Shown: positions 52,477 through 61,594 of the stretch, piece by piece
Position numbering within the stretch: position 1 is the first letter of the stretch
Layout: every line of letters starts with the position of its first letter
Assembly (NCBI RefSeq): GCF_900452865.1
Contig: NZ_UGOZ01000001.1
Location: 1,116,001 to 1,180,000 of the forward strand
DNA: 64,000 bases
Direction of reading: 5' to 3'
Origin: Legionella taurinensis
GTDB taxonomy: Bacteria > Pseudomonadota > Gammaproteobacteria > Legionellales > Legionellaceae
Notes under the pieces: generated by a model
What the model was told of the DNA's origin: nothing
Databases searched by the model: none
The model's input: only the letters and a program-made list of their open reading frames with translations
Program-made: the position numbers and the translations under genes

Positions 52477-54261
52477 CTACAACAACGGCCTCATAAACGC
52501 ACTTAAATCGATTTTTTTCTGCATGCGGAATTGGTAGACCGCGTAGAACGAAATGACATTTTTTAAATAATTGCGGGTTTCATGCCAGGGCAGGGTATCA
52601 ATCCAGACATCAATTTCTCTCGGCGGATGATTTTTCAGCCAGTAATTCACCTGACGGGGGCCTGCATTGTAAGCGGCGGCAATTAGCAGCGGGTGGCGAT
52701 TAAAGCGTTTAGCCAGTGTGGCGAGATAAGCCACGCCGATGCTGATGTTTTTTTGTGATAAAAAGAGCTGAGCCTTGTCGCCGTAGGGAATTTTTGCCAG
52801 TTTGGCCACCACCACCGCCGTGGCGGGCATGAGTTGCATGAGTCCTCTTGCCCCCGCCACGGAAACCACATCCTCGCGAAAACTGCTTTCCTGACGAATG
52901 ATGGCATAAATCAGTTCCTGGGGGACCTGATGATTTTTAGAGTGCTGGGTAATGGCGCTTTGATAGGCCAGGGGGAAGCGCAGGGATAATTGATTGTTCA
53001 AGTCATCGTCATTGCTTAAAGCCAGTGATTTATCATGCCATTGCAGGGTGTTGGAAACCCAGAAAGCCAGCGCGCTTTTATCGCTTTTCGGCAATTCGCT
53101 GGCGAAATCATTTAGAAGGCGGGAGGCCTGCACGGTTTGTTTTGAGTGATACAGGGACTTGATGTTATCGGTAAACGGTTTATATGGTTTCAGCAGGTTC
53201 AAGTCAGTTACGGCTTTTTCATTCTGAAAATTGGGGTTTTTATGGATGCGTACACTGGCTAAAAAACCATAATAATGGCGGGTTTGTGCCAGGGTTTTAT
53301 AAATTTCCCGTGCCTGTTCCTGACGACCCTGTTTTTCCATCGCCCGCGCCAGCCAGTACTGCCAGCAGGGATTGTCTTTTTCCGGGGAATGCTGGATTAA
53401 TTTTTCGACCTGCCGCCATTGCCCGCGTTTTAAAGCAAAACGAATCTGCCAATCCAGAAGGGTGGAGTCATAAAAGGCGGGTTGAATTTTGGCAAACCAG
53501 ACGGCAGTGTCTTCATGATTGCGCATGGCCTTGTAAAGGGCTAAATGCGCTAAAAAAGACTGTTGTTGGGCTTGGGAAAGCATTTTTTGGGTTTTGGGGT
53601 TTTTCCAGTAGTTAAGCGCCTGATCCATGTTGATGGAAACCATGCGTTTTAAGCCGTAAAGGTAAAATTCGCCATGCAGGCCGCCAGGAGTTAGCAGGAG
53701 GATGCGTCCCGGGGATTGATGGATGCTCATGAGCAGCGCCTGATCCTCAAGGCGGGGTTTTTTGTATTGTTTAAGCAGATAACGAACCAACGGAAGATTG
53801 CGTTTGTCCAGGGCAAGAACAATGCGCTCGGTAATCAAGTTTTCATTGAATTGATCGCTTTTCACAAACATGTCCAACAGTCGGTTGCATCCCGGAGGCT
53901 GGGAGTTGCCTGATAACCAGATTGCCCGGGTATCCTGCATGGCGGCCACGGTATTACCCTGGTAATAATTGGCCAGGTTTTTAAAACACTGCAGGTTTAC
54001 ATCGGACGTGGGCTTGTAGTACGTCAGGTAATTTGCCCAATCCTTGTTTTGCGCGAGATGATAGAGCCAGCGATTACGTAATTTATTGGCAAGCGGCGTG
54101 TCTTCACTGATGAACGTAAAAAAAGAGTCGTCGGGATGTTCCGGTAAATTCTGACTCCACTCAAGGTAAGCCATAAAACGCGCAAGGTAGGCATTGCCTG
54201 ACGCGCCATGGGCGAATCCTGTGACGCCAATTAACCACAGCACAAGTAAAAACTTTTTCAT
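52477..54261 (-). CDS. slt: Soluble lytic murein transglycosylase
   Basis: A periplasmic enzyme that cuts the glycan strands of peptidoglycan and leaves 1,6-anhydro ends. The 594 residues start with a signal peptide (FLLVLWLIGVTGFAHG), followed by a helical superhelix of about 400 residues and a C-terminal lysozyme-like domain. The catalytic Glu sits in IIRQESSF near residue 457, then GARGLMQLMPATA and AAYNAGPRQVNYW. It lies 92 bp downstream of rpe on the same strand. Confidence 0.93.
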   Translation of the reverse strand: MKKFLLVLWLIGVTGFAHGASGNAYLARFMAYLEWSQNLPEHPDDSFFTFISEDTPLANKLRNRWLYHLAQNKDWANYLTYYKPTSDVNLQCFKNLANYYQGNTVAAMQDTRAIWLSGNSQPPGCNRLLDMFVKSDQFNENLITERIVLALDKRNLPLVRYLLKQYKKPRLEDQALLMSIHQSPGRILLLTPGGLHGEFYLYGLKRMVSINMDQALNYWKNPKTQKMLSQAQQQSFLAHLALYKAMRNHEDTAVWFAKIQPAFYDSTLLDWQIRFALKRGQWRQVEKLIQHSPEKDNPCWQYWLARAMEKQGRQEQAREIYKTLAQTRHYYGFLASVRIHKNPNFQNEKAVTDLNLLKPYKPFTDNIKSLYHSKQTVQASRLLNDFASELPKSDKSALAFWVSNTLQWHDKSLALSNDDDLNNQLSLRFPLAYQSAITQHSKNHQVPQELIYAIIRQESSFREDVVSVAGARGLMQLMPATAVVVAKLAKIPYGDKAQLFLSQKNISIGVAYLATLAKRFNRHPLLIAAAYNAGPRQVNYWLKNHPPREIDVWIDTLPWHETRNYLKNVISFYAVYQFRMQKKIDLSAFMRPLL

Positions 54262-54353
54262 AGTCTCTCATTAAAGACGTGAGCATTCGATGAAACGCTC
54301 GATGTTAGAAGTTAACGCGATGGTTATTTTTGTGTATATCCCTATAAACACCG

Positions 54354-55010
54354 CTAACCGATGCAATCCAGTTGTTTACGCATGGAGGCAATGGTCTTGC
54401 CGTAATCTGCAGTAGAGAATATAGCAGAACCGGCAACAAATTGGGTAGCTCCAGCACGTGCCAGCGCCGCAATATTGTTTTCACTGACGCCGCCATCCAC
54501 GCAGATCGGCAAATGGGGGTAACGATGGTGGATGAAGGTAATTTTGTCAATAACCTCAGGAATCAAACGTTGCCCGCCAAAACCCGGGTTGACGGTCATG
54601 ATTAAAATAAAGTCAAGCCGGTGAGCCACCCATTGCAGGCAATCCGGCGAGGTGGATGGGTTTAACACCAACCCTGCTTCACAGCCCTGTTGCTCAATGA
54701 GGGTGAGACTGCGGTCCAGATGGATCGTGGCATCGGGATGGATGCTGAGCCGTTTGGCCCCGGCTTTGGCAAATTGCACAATAAGATCGTCGATGGGCAT
54801 GGCCATGAGATGAACATCGATGGGCAGTTCAGGAAACCGCTTGTGCAGCGCCTCGCAGACTAAGGGCCCAATGGTCAGATTCGGCACGTAATGATTGTCC
54901 ATGACATCGAAATGAATCATGTCGGCTCCCGCCTCCATGACGGCTTTTACTTCGTCGCCAAGACGAGTCATGTCTGCGGACAGCAGGGAAGGTGCAATAA
55001 GGTAAGTCAT
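54354..55010 (-). CDS. rpe: Ribulose-phosphate 3-epimerase
   Basis: Interconverts ribulose 5-phosphate and xylulose 5-phosphate in the pentose phosphate pathway. A 218-residue TIM barrel with IAPSLLSADMTRLGDEV, the metal-binding MIHFDVMDNHYVPNLTIGP (in two blocks), DVHLMAM, the MTVNPGFGGQ phosphate loop and VDGGVSENN. Length and motifs are fully typical. Confidence 0.97.
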   Translation of the reverse strand: MTYLIAPSLLSADMTRLGDEVKAVMEAGADMIHFDVMDNHYVPNLTIGPLVCEALHKRFPELPIDVHLMAMPIDDLIVQFAKAGAKRLSIHPDATIHLDRSLTLIEQQGCEAGLVLNPSTSPDCLQWVAHRLDFILIMTVNPGFGGQRLIPEVIDKITFIHHRYPHLPICVDGGVSENNIAALARAGATQFVAGSAIFSTADYGKTIASMRKQLDCIG

Positions 55011-55118
55011 GGGTTAACCTTCATGGAACGATACCTCGATCATAGGCAGTCCTACGCGATTAGGCAACCAATCGGCTGTCTTTTTCCCGTATCAGCAAGC
55101 CAATACGGGAACGCGGGA

Positions 55119-55826
55119 TTAGGAGGAGGAATCCAGGGCGTAGATAAAGCTGACATTGACGGTCGGAATGCGCAGGCTCGCATCCAGGGAATCGACGCGG
55201 CTGGTGGCTAGATAACGAAAATCGAGACCGAAGGCGGCAAAATCATCGAGGAAATAGCTGATGCCGAGAATTCCCTGGGCCATCGCGGCACTGGAGGATT
55301 CCTTGCTTTCAAAAATGGGCACCTGACTGTTGTTGTAATTGACATTATACAACTTGAAATTGCTGCGAACAGTCCCATAACCCAAGCCTAAACCCAGGTA
55401 GGGCACAAAACTGCCATCCCCTCCAGCCTGGTACATTTCATAGAGGGCATTGACCAGGGCGCCGACAATGATGGTTTTGCCTTCCATGTCGAAACCGTTG
55501 GGGGTGGTGTGATTGCGCAGAACAAAGGTACCCGATTGAATTTTATCAAACTGATCATAATTAAAGAAAAGCTCGCCTTCAAACCGGAATTTATTCCAGC
55601 GGTAACCCAGTGATCCGAACGCATCCCCACCCAGCGAGTACGTTAAGGTGGCCGCACTGTCGTTGATGCCCAAAACCGGGTTATTGAAGGTAAAATCAAG
55701 ATCGGTGATGTGGGAGGCGCCGCCGCCCAGGCTTAAGTACCAGCCCTGAACGGGATTGACAGCATGGCTTGAACTGCCTGCCAGCAAAGCCATCGCGGCT
55801 AAACCCATACGAAAAGAAGTCTTCAT
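55119..55826 (-). CDS. Outer-membrane beta-barrel protein (1)
   Basis: A 235-residue protein with a signal peptide (TSFRMGLAAMALLAGSSSHA) and alternating beta strands ending in an aromatic-rich last strand before a short polar tail. It opens with QGWYLSLGGG, the OmpA/OprF-type or OMP_b-brl start. The ATG at 55826 follows AAGGACG. It lies 12 bp downstream of a related gene; both open with a V(D/Q)GWY motif, so the pair is a tandem duplication. Confidence 0.8.
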   Translation of the reverse strand: MKTSFRMGLAAMALLAGSSSHAVNPVQGWYLSLGGGASHITDLDFTFNNPVLGINDSAATLTYSLGGDAFGSLGYRWNKFRFEGELFFNYDQFDKIQSGTFVLRNHTTPNGFDMEGKTIIVGALVNALYEMYQAGGDGSFVPYLGLGLGYGTVRSNFKLYNVNYNNSQVPIFESKESSSAAMAQGILGISYFLDDFAAFGLDFRYLATSRVDSLDASLRIPTVNVSFIYALDSSS

Positions 55827-55837
55827 GAACAACGTCC

Positions 55838-56476
55838 TTATTTGTAATTCGCCACGTCAAAACGGTAAGTGACCCCGACACTCGCTAAATGCGCCTGGAA
55901 TGTTTTGTTAAACGCACTGACCCGCTGTGTGGAAAAGTAACGGTAGCCGGCATCCACGGAATAATTTTCAGCAAAATTGTAAGTCAATCCGGCTGTGGCC
56001 TGATAAGCAAAGACGTTATTGGAATCCTTAAAGCGATTGGGGCCAAAAGGACCGCTGCTTTTCAGCGTGGTTTCAACCCAGGCATACCCCAGGCCTGCAC
56101 CGAGGTAGGGTTCAATTGCCGGTACAATTTCAGGAAAATCATAATACACATTGGCCATTAACGCTGTGGCAATGGCTTCGCCGCTGACGCCGTTCTGGCG
56201 AACGAAATTCACCTCAAACTGGCGTGTATCGGCCTGGATGTAGGTTAATTCGGCCTCGTAGCGAAGTGGTGAACTTTTATAACCGATTCTTCCCCCGGCG
56301 TTAAAGCCGCTGGTGTAAGAAGGATCACTGTAGAACAAACCGTATTTGGCCGTGCTGACATTATCGGGAAGATAACTGTAACCGCCGAAAACGCTGGCAT
56401 ACCAACCGTCAACCGGAATAGCGGAAAATGCAGCGCTGGACGTCAGCAATGCAGCGGAAAGAAGTGCAGTTCTCAT
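55838..56476 (-). CDS. Outer-membrane beta-barrel protein (2)
   Basis: A 212-residue protein with a signal peptide (RTALLSAALLTSSAAFSA) and the same barrel pattern as its neighbour: DGWYASVFGGYSY start, AYLGAGLGYAW-like central strand (PYLGAGLGYAW) and terminal VGVTYRFDV. It is first of the tandem pair. The function of these barrels is not evident; small OMPs of this type often bind host surfaces or stabilise the membrane. Confidence 0.8.
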   Translation of the reverse strand: MRTALLSAALLTSSAAFSAIPVDGWYASVFGGYSYLPDNVSTAKYGLFYSDPSYTSGFNAGGRIGYKSSPLRYEAELTYIQADTRQFEVNFVRQNGVSGEAIATALMANVYYDFPEIVPAIEPYLGAGLGYAWVETTLKSSGPFGPNRFKDSNNVFAYQATAGLTYNFAENYSVDAGYRYFSTQRVSAFNKTFQAHLASVGVTYRFDVANYK

Positions 56477-56614
56477 AACTTACCTATTGTTATTATTATG
56501 TTAAAACCAATTCATGTTAGCGTTTTGCTTTGATTTTGCAAGCGGCTTTTTATTGTTACTTTATCAGATCCTGGGCTAAGATGATTAGATGTGCTATCAA
56601 AAAGGAGGTTGAGC

Positions 56615-58303
56615 ATGGCAAAAATAATTAATAATCTGGAAAAATTTACTCAAGGGTTGATCGATTTAATTTCGGACAACAGTGAGGCAGGTAAAAAAAA
56701 ATTAGAAGAACTCTTTGCCAAAGCGCATGCGGACTATGATGAGCCCAAACAATCTTATGTCTGGCGTTGGATCTACCAATACTCTCGCCAACGCAGCGAT
56801 AATTTTAACAAAGCCGAAACGGATCTCAAGTTACCCGATCCGCTGCTGCGTCTGCAGACGCTGCTGGTGTTTATATCAGGTGGGAACTGGACAAGCACAT
56901 CGGCCAATACCCGCCTGCTCCTGGGGTTAATTAAGGCCGTGCCGGGCTATGACAAGGAAACGGATGAGTACCTTCGCACCCGAATCATCGATGCCTTAAC
57001 GCCTCTGCTCAAGGAACAAATCACCCTGGTGGTTAAAACGCAGCAAAATGAAATCGCCGTTAAAGCGGCGCGGCAAAGAGAACTGGATTTGATTAACCAA
57101 CGCAAAGAAAAAGAGTTGGATGAAATCGCTTTATTTGACAAAGAAGACGATGCGCGCGCGTTTGCTGCAAAAAAAACCGAAAAGTACGCCGTTTACTTTG
57201 TAAAAAATAAAACAAGCTGGTACATGGGTTGGTATGACAGCACCGGCAAAAAAGAATTGTTGTTAGCCAATAAAGAATTACAAACCCTGCTCGCTAAATC
57301 GTTAAATGTGGATGATAAAACCATTGCCAAAATTAAAGCGCAATGCCGCATCCTTCTTGAATCGTTTCTTGATAAAATTAATTTGCTGATTAATCCAGAA
57401 CCCAAAGAACTGGAAGGTTTGGCTTCGGCGTTTACACTCGATGAAAAAACAGAGGCGCTGACCTGGTACGACAGCCTTGGAAGAACGCATGCCATTGATT
57501 TAAAAAAATACCCCATGGCTTATGAGTGCTCTAAGACACGGGATTTAAGCGATGAAAACAACGCACTGTTTTTTAAATCCCTGTTGTTGCGTGTGTCAAC
57601 CCGTCATGCGGTGGATAATGAAAAGCAAAAAAGCCTGCTGCAGTTAATGCAAAAGAGATTCAGTTGTGAATTACTGTTCACCAATGAGCTGCCGCGATTG
57701 CCTGCGCCACGTCTTGGCGCCTACATTCTCACCCGTGAAAAATCCCTGTGGGTTTTATATCAATGGCAGGATGGCGCGGCGAAGGCCGTGAATACCGATG
57801 CCTGGGAAGAATACCACACGATGCTTGATACCTTAGGGAACATTGAGCCAGAAGCGGTGAAGGCGGAGGACAAGGAAAAATTGCGCGGACTTATTACCAA
57901 ATTGTCGCGGATGCCTGCTGCAGTGCGGGTTGAGGAAGCGGTTAAGCCGGTGTCAAAAATCAATGTGGCTCAATTTGCCGAGCTGGAAAAATGCCTGGGA
58001 GGGCATGTGGCCAAAGTGAAAGGCAACGCCAAAGACGAAAAAGAAACCACGCATCAACACGCGGACAAAAAAGCGGTGGCTGAGAAAAAGAAGCAATTGG
58101 TGTCTAAATTTTCAGCCGTAGCCACCCTGTTTGGCGCCCAGGTCATTGATGAATACCGTAAACCCGTGAACCCCGTGATGAATCCAGTCCTAATTGACGA
58201 TTACCTGCCGCCGCCACCACCGGTAGAAAATCCAGACTCCATGCGCAGTGACGGGGAATGGCTGGATGAGGAGGATTACTATTGCGGTAACCCGACGATA
58301 TAA
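56615..58303 (+). CDS. Orphan protein with three internal repeats and a polyproline C-terminus
   Basis: A 562-residue soluble protein. Three modules of about 60-70 residues share a pattern of a strand pair and helix: YAVYFVKNKTSWYMGWYDS near 190, SAFTLDEKTEALTWYDS near 280, and GAYILTREKSLWVLYQWQD near 380, each followed by a short acidic helix. A Lys/Glu-rich coiled-coil segment precedes the repeats. The end is VLIDDYLPPPPPVE followed by an acidic GEWLDEEDYY, an E-block-like cluster. The ATG at 56615 follows AGGAGG. Its look is that of a secreted effector; function unknown. Confidence 0.6.
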   Translation: MAKIINNLEKFTQGLIDLISDNSEAGKKKLEELFAKAHADYDEPKQSYVWRWIYQYSRQRSDNFNKAETDLKLPDPLLRLQTLLVFISGGNWTSTSANTRLLLGLIKAVPGYDKETDEYLRTRIIDALTPLLKEQITLVVKTQQNEIAVKAARQRELDLINQRKEKELDEIALFDKEDDARAFAAKKTEKYAVYFVKNKTSWYMGWYDSTGKKELLLANKELQTLLAKSLNVDDKTIAKIKAQCRILLESFLDKINLLINPEPKELEGLASAFTLDEKTEALTWYDSLGRTHAIDLKKYPMAYECSKTRDLSDENNALFFKSLLLRVSTRHAVDNEKQKSLLQLMQKRFSCELLFTNELPRLPAPRLGAYILTREKSLWVLYQWQDGAAKAVNTDAWEEYHTMLDTLGNIEPEAVKAEDKEKLRGLITKLSRMPAAVRVEEAVKPVSKINVAQFAELEKCLGGHVAKVKGNAKDEKETTHQHADKKAVAEKKKQLVSKFSAVATLFGAQVIDEYRKPVNPVMNPVLIDDYLPPPPPVENPDSMRSDGEWLDEEDYYCGNPTI

Positions 58304-58314
58304 AGCGGGCTTTC

Positions 58315-59940
58315 TCAAACGGGTTGTTGTTCAGGGCGCTGCTTATAGCCATTGGTAATCGGGTAGCGCCACTCCCGACCAAAAGCACGGGGGCTTACTT
58401 TGGGGCCGGGGGCAGCCTGTCGTCTTTTGTATTCATTGCGTTGAATCAATTGGATCACGCGATGGACGATGGCGGGGTCGAAGCCTTTATGAATAATCGT
58501 TTCGGCATCGAGATTGTTTTCCATGTAATCCTGAATAATGGCATCGAGAGTGTCATAATCCGGTAAGCTGTCCTGATCGGTCTGATTGGGAGCCAGTTCG
58601 GCAGAGGGCGCACGTGTGATCACACGCTGGGGAATAATGTCTGACAGGCTGTTACGGTAAGCGGCCAATTCATACACCCTGGTTTTGAGCACGTCTTTAA
58701 GCACAGCAAAGCCGCCGGCCATGTCGCCGTAAAGGGTGGCATAGCCCACGGCAGTTTCACTTTTATTGCTGGTGACCAGCACCATGTTGCCGGTTTTATT
58801 GGACAGGGCCATCAATAACATGCCGCGAATACGCGCCTGCAGATTTTCCTCCGTGGTATCGACCGGCAAACCCTCAAAGGAGGGGGCTAAAATGGACAAG
58901 AGACTTTGAAAAGCCGGCTCAATGGGAAGAACCGTCCCCGAGACCTGCATGGCCTGCAACTGACCCTGGGCATCAGCGACACTCATGTCGGCTGTGTAAC
59001 GTGAGGGCATTAACACGGCATGAACGCGTGAGCCCCCAAGAGCATCGGCGGCAATGGCCAGGGTGAGGGCGGAGTCAATCCCGCCGGAAAGCCCAAGCAG
59101 CACGCCGGGAAAGTGGTTTTTATTCACGTAGTCGCGTACTGCACAGACCAACGCTTCGTAAAGCAGGGCAGTGGGATCCATCAGGGGTTCCATCGGGCCT
59201 GTCACCCGGCCTCTGTTCAACGAGATGGACTGGGTCGTCTCTTTAAATGCCGGTAATCGGGCGCAGAGGTTGCCTTTGTTATCAAAAGCTAAGGATTGGC
59301 CGTCGAACAGCAATTCATCCTGGCCTCCGATTAAATTGACATAAAAAACAGCCAGACCCTGACGGGCGTAGGACGACAACAATTCAACACGACGCTCGTA
59401 TTTTTCATAATCAAAGGGGGAGGCGTTAAGGCACAGCAGGCCATCGGCCCCCTCGGCAAGGAGGGCTTCAACCGGACCGGTTTGCCAGAGATCTTCGCAA
59501 ATGCAAAGACCCAGCTTGTAACCGTTAATGGTGAGAATGCAGGCGGTTTCCGGGCCCGGGGTGAAATAACGCCTCTCGTCAAAAACGCCGTAATTGGGTA
59601 ATTTCTGCTTGCGGTACGTAGCAATGATTTGACCGCGGTGAAGAACGCTTGCGGCATTAAAGCAGAGCCCATTCTCAAGGAGAGGGTGGCCAAGAATGAC
59701 ATGGCAATCTCCAACCTGCTTTGCGAGCGCCTGCAGCGCGTCCTCTACCTGTCGATGAAACTCAGGACGCAGAAGCAGATCTTCAGGCGGGTAGCCTGTC
59801 AGCGCCAGCTCGGGAAATAGCAGCACATCATGCGTGGTTTGCCTGCTCTGAACAATGGCTGATATCGTTTCCGCATTCGCGTGAATTGCCCCAACGGTCA
59901 TGTTGACCTGGGCAAGCAGAATATCAAGCGTTTTATTCAT
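58315..59940 (-). CDS. nadE: Glutamine-dependent NAD+ synthase
   Basis: Converts deamido-NAD to NAD with glutamine-derived ammonia. The 541 residues join a nitrilase-type glutaminase domain, with the triad Glu in FPELALTGYPPED, Lys in YRKQKLPNYG and Cys in LCICEDLW, to an NAD synthetase domain with the ATP-pyrophosphatase loop GLSGGIDSALT. The final lobe carries the RRQAAPGPKVSPRAFGRE stretch. It is convergent with the 562-residue orphan gene. Confidence 0.96.
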   Translation of the reverse strand: MNKTLDILLAQVNMTVGAIHANAETISAIVQSRQTTHDVLLFPELALTGYPPEDLLLRPEFHRQVEDALQALAKQVGDCHVILGHPLLENGLCFNAASVLHRGQIIATYRKQKLPNYGVFDERRYFTPGPETACILTINGYKLGLCICEDLWQTGPVEALLAEGADGLLCLNASPFDYEKYERRVELLSSYARQGLAVFYVNLIGGQDELLFDGQSLAFDNKGNLCARLPAFKETTQSISLNRGRVTGPMEPLMDPTALLYEALVCAVRDYVNKNHFPGVLLGLSGGIDSALTLAIAADALGGSRVHAVLMPSRYTADMSVADAQGQLQAMQVSGTVLPIEPAFQSLLSILAPSFEGLPVDTTEENLQARIRGMLLMALSNKTGNMVLVTSNKSETAVGYATLYGDMAGGFAVLKDVLKTRVYELAAYRNSLSDIIPQRVITRAPSAELAPNQTDQDSLPDYDTLDAIIQDYMENNLDAETIIHKGFDPAIVHRVIQLIQRNEYKRRQAAPGPKVSPRAFGREWRYPITNGYKQRPEQQPV

Positions 59941-59991
59941 GACAGCAGGCTCGGTTAATTCAGGACGGCTTATACTACCATAATAGTCCGA

Positions 59992-61443
59992 TTAGGATAG
60001 CCTGATGGATGACTTGTTCTCTTTCTGCTCAGTGTTCGTCAGTGGCAAAACCAGCGATTGGTTGTCACCTTCCTGTCCGGGCGGGAGGAAATGGTGTTGG
60101 CGCTGTTCAAGCGGGGGCGGGGAGGATGTTGGGAAGAAGCTGTAACTGTGTGCTTTTGAGAATCGTCCGTAATGGGTTTTCCCAGGCGCTTCGAAGGAGG
60201 TACGCGGCAACAGGCGCATACGGCCGTTCACCTGTTTACTGACGTCGCAGCCTGCGCTGAGCAGCAGAAGTACTTCCTGCGTGGTTGACGTTGGGGCATC
60301 ACTGCCATTGTATTGTGAAACGAAAGCGGGCGTGCGCACTTCTTTTATCACTTCTTCGAGAAACAGGGCCGGATCACGGGTTAACAGGGCGGCCTCAATG
60401 TTGGGGAAATGCTGTTCGACCAACTCAAATTGATAACCCAGTATTCGGGCAGCTAAAAGCCAGGCTTTGTTCAATTGCCAGTTTAATCTTGCCGGATCGG
60501 GGTTTAAATAGACGGCTTCACCGGCATGGTGTTTGATCATGGCGTTCACTGCCCGTGACGTGCCGAGCCAGACGATTTTGTTATCCGGGTGCATCAAGGC
60601 ATAAAAAGCGAGTTTCAGGATTTCGATTTCCAGGGCTTTAAAGTCAATGTACAAGGGGGCGTCTTTGACCTGCAGGGACAAATACCTCGTTAATACTTTG
60701 TAGGCGTTGACTTTTTCTCCCTTGTCGGCGCTAAAGGATAATTCCCTCAGCCTTAAAATGGCGAGCTGACCGATTTCATCGTGCAAGCCCAGCGTACCGA
60801 ATTCAATGGCATCGATAAATTGGTCATTATCCGGGTTAAGTAAATTCGTTAACGCATTGTGAGCATTTTTTTTTCCGCCGCTTAAATGGTAAAGCCTCGG
60901 GAGGTCAAAGCGGATGGTTTGCCAGGTATTCATTTGATCACTGACATAATGATTAAAGAGTGAAAGCCCCGCATGTCTAAAGAGGAGTCGGGTGCCCTTT
61001 TTATCGTAGCGAAATTCGCCTGAGGTGTAATAATTCCCCAAAACAGGGTAAGTGTCCTGAAATTCCGTCATTAATTTTCTGGTTATTTTTTCTGCCTTTT
61101 CGCAGTAAGGCTCGTATTTCTGTCGGCATTTTTGGAGCTTTTCCTGACATATCACTGCCATGGATTCCACGTCGGCTACTGAGGGATGGTCAGTGGGGGA
61201 GGCAGTTTTGGTTTCGGGACATTCAGCACTGCTTTCATTCAGGTCGGAATTGGCATGATCAATCAGCAGATTAGTCACCGCAATCTCAATGGATTGAAGG
61301 TAATCCATTGGATGGCGGCTCTCGAATTGGGCTACGTCCTCGATTAATTTATCTAGAAGATCACTGTAAATCTGCAGTTGCCGAAACGTGTTTTCTCTAT
61401 CCATTTTTTTCCATAATGACGAGCCTGATTTATTTGTGAGCAT
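59992..61443 (-). CDS. Orphan protein, paralogue of its divergent neighbour
   Basis: A soluble helical protein of 483 residues (470 if the ATG at 61404, which has the better ribosome site, is used). It shares a module with the 542-residue protein on the other side: WLGTSRAVNAMIKHHAGEAV at 292-311 and INKAWLL-type helix, then QHFPNIEAALLTRD and TTQEVLLLLSAGCD. The C-terminus is Pro/Ser-rich (SYSFFPTSSPPPLEQ). No signal peptide and no known family. An effector role is a guess based on genome context. Confidence 0.6.
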   Translation of the reverse strand: MLTNKSGSSLWKKMDRENTFRQLQIYSDLLDKLIEDVAQFESRHPMDYLQSIEIAVTNLLIDHANSDLNESSAECPETKTASPTDHPSVADVESMAVICQEKLQKCRQKYEPYCEKAEKITRKLMTEFQDTYPVLGNYYTSGEFRYDKKGTRLLFRHAGLSLFNHYVSDQMNTWQTIRFDLPRLYHLSGGKKNAHNALTNLLNPDNDQFIDAIEFGTLGLHDEIGQLAILRLRELSFSADKGEKVNAYKVLTRYLSLQVKDAPLYIDFKALEIEILKLAFYALMHPDNKIVWLGTSRAVNAMIKHHAGEAVYLNPDPARLNWQLNKAWLLAARILGYQFELVEQHFPNIEAALLTRDPALFLEEVIKEVRTPAFVSQYNGSDAPTSTTQEVLLLLSAGCDVSKQVNGRMRLLPRTSFEAPGKTHYGRFSKAHSYSFFPTSSPPPLEQRQHHFLPPGQEGDNQSLVLPLTNTEQKENKSSIRLS

Positions 61444-61467
61444 AATTTACAATTATCGCACTACCTT

Positions 61468-61484
61468 GTAAAGATAATCTAAAG
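61468..61484 (+). promoter_or_regulatory. CpxR-like box between divergent paralogues
   Basis: GTAAA at 61468-61472 and CTAAA at 61479-61483 are in tandem with a 6-bp spacer, one mismatch from the CpxR consensus (two GTAAA in tandem). It lies between the two paralogues. CpxR regulates several Legionella effector genes. With a single short motif the chance of coincidence is real. Confidence 0.3.
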
Positions 61485-61594
61485 ATTTCTTATTTTTTCG
61501 ATATGATTGTATTCAAAATATACACTATGTGTTTTAATATCTCTCCAAATGGGTGTTGACATGCGCCCTTCTCTTCTCCATTCAGGTAACAGCT

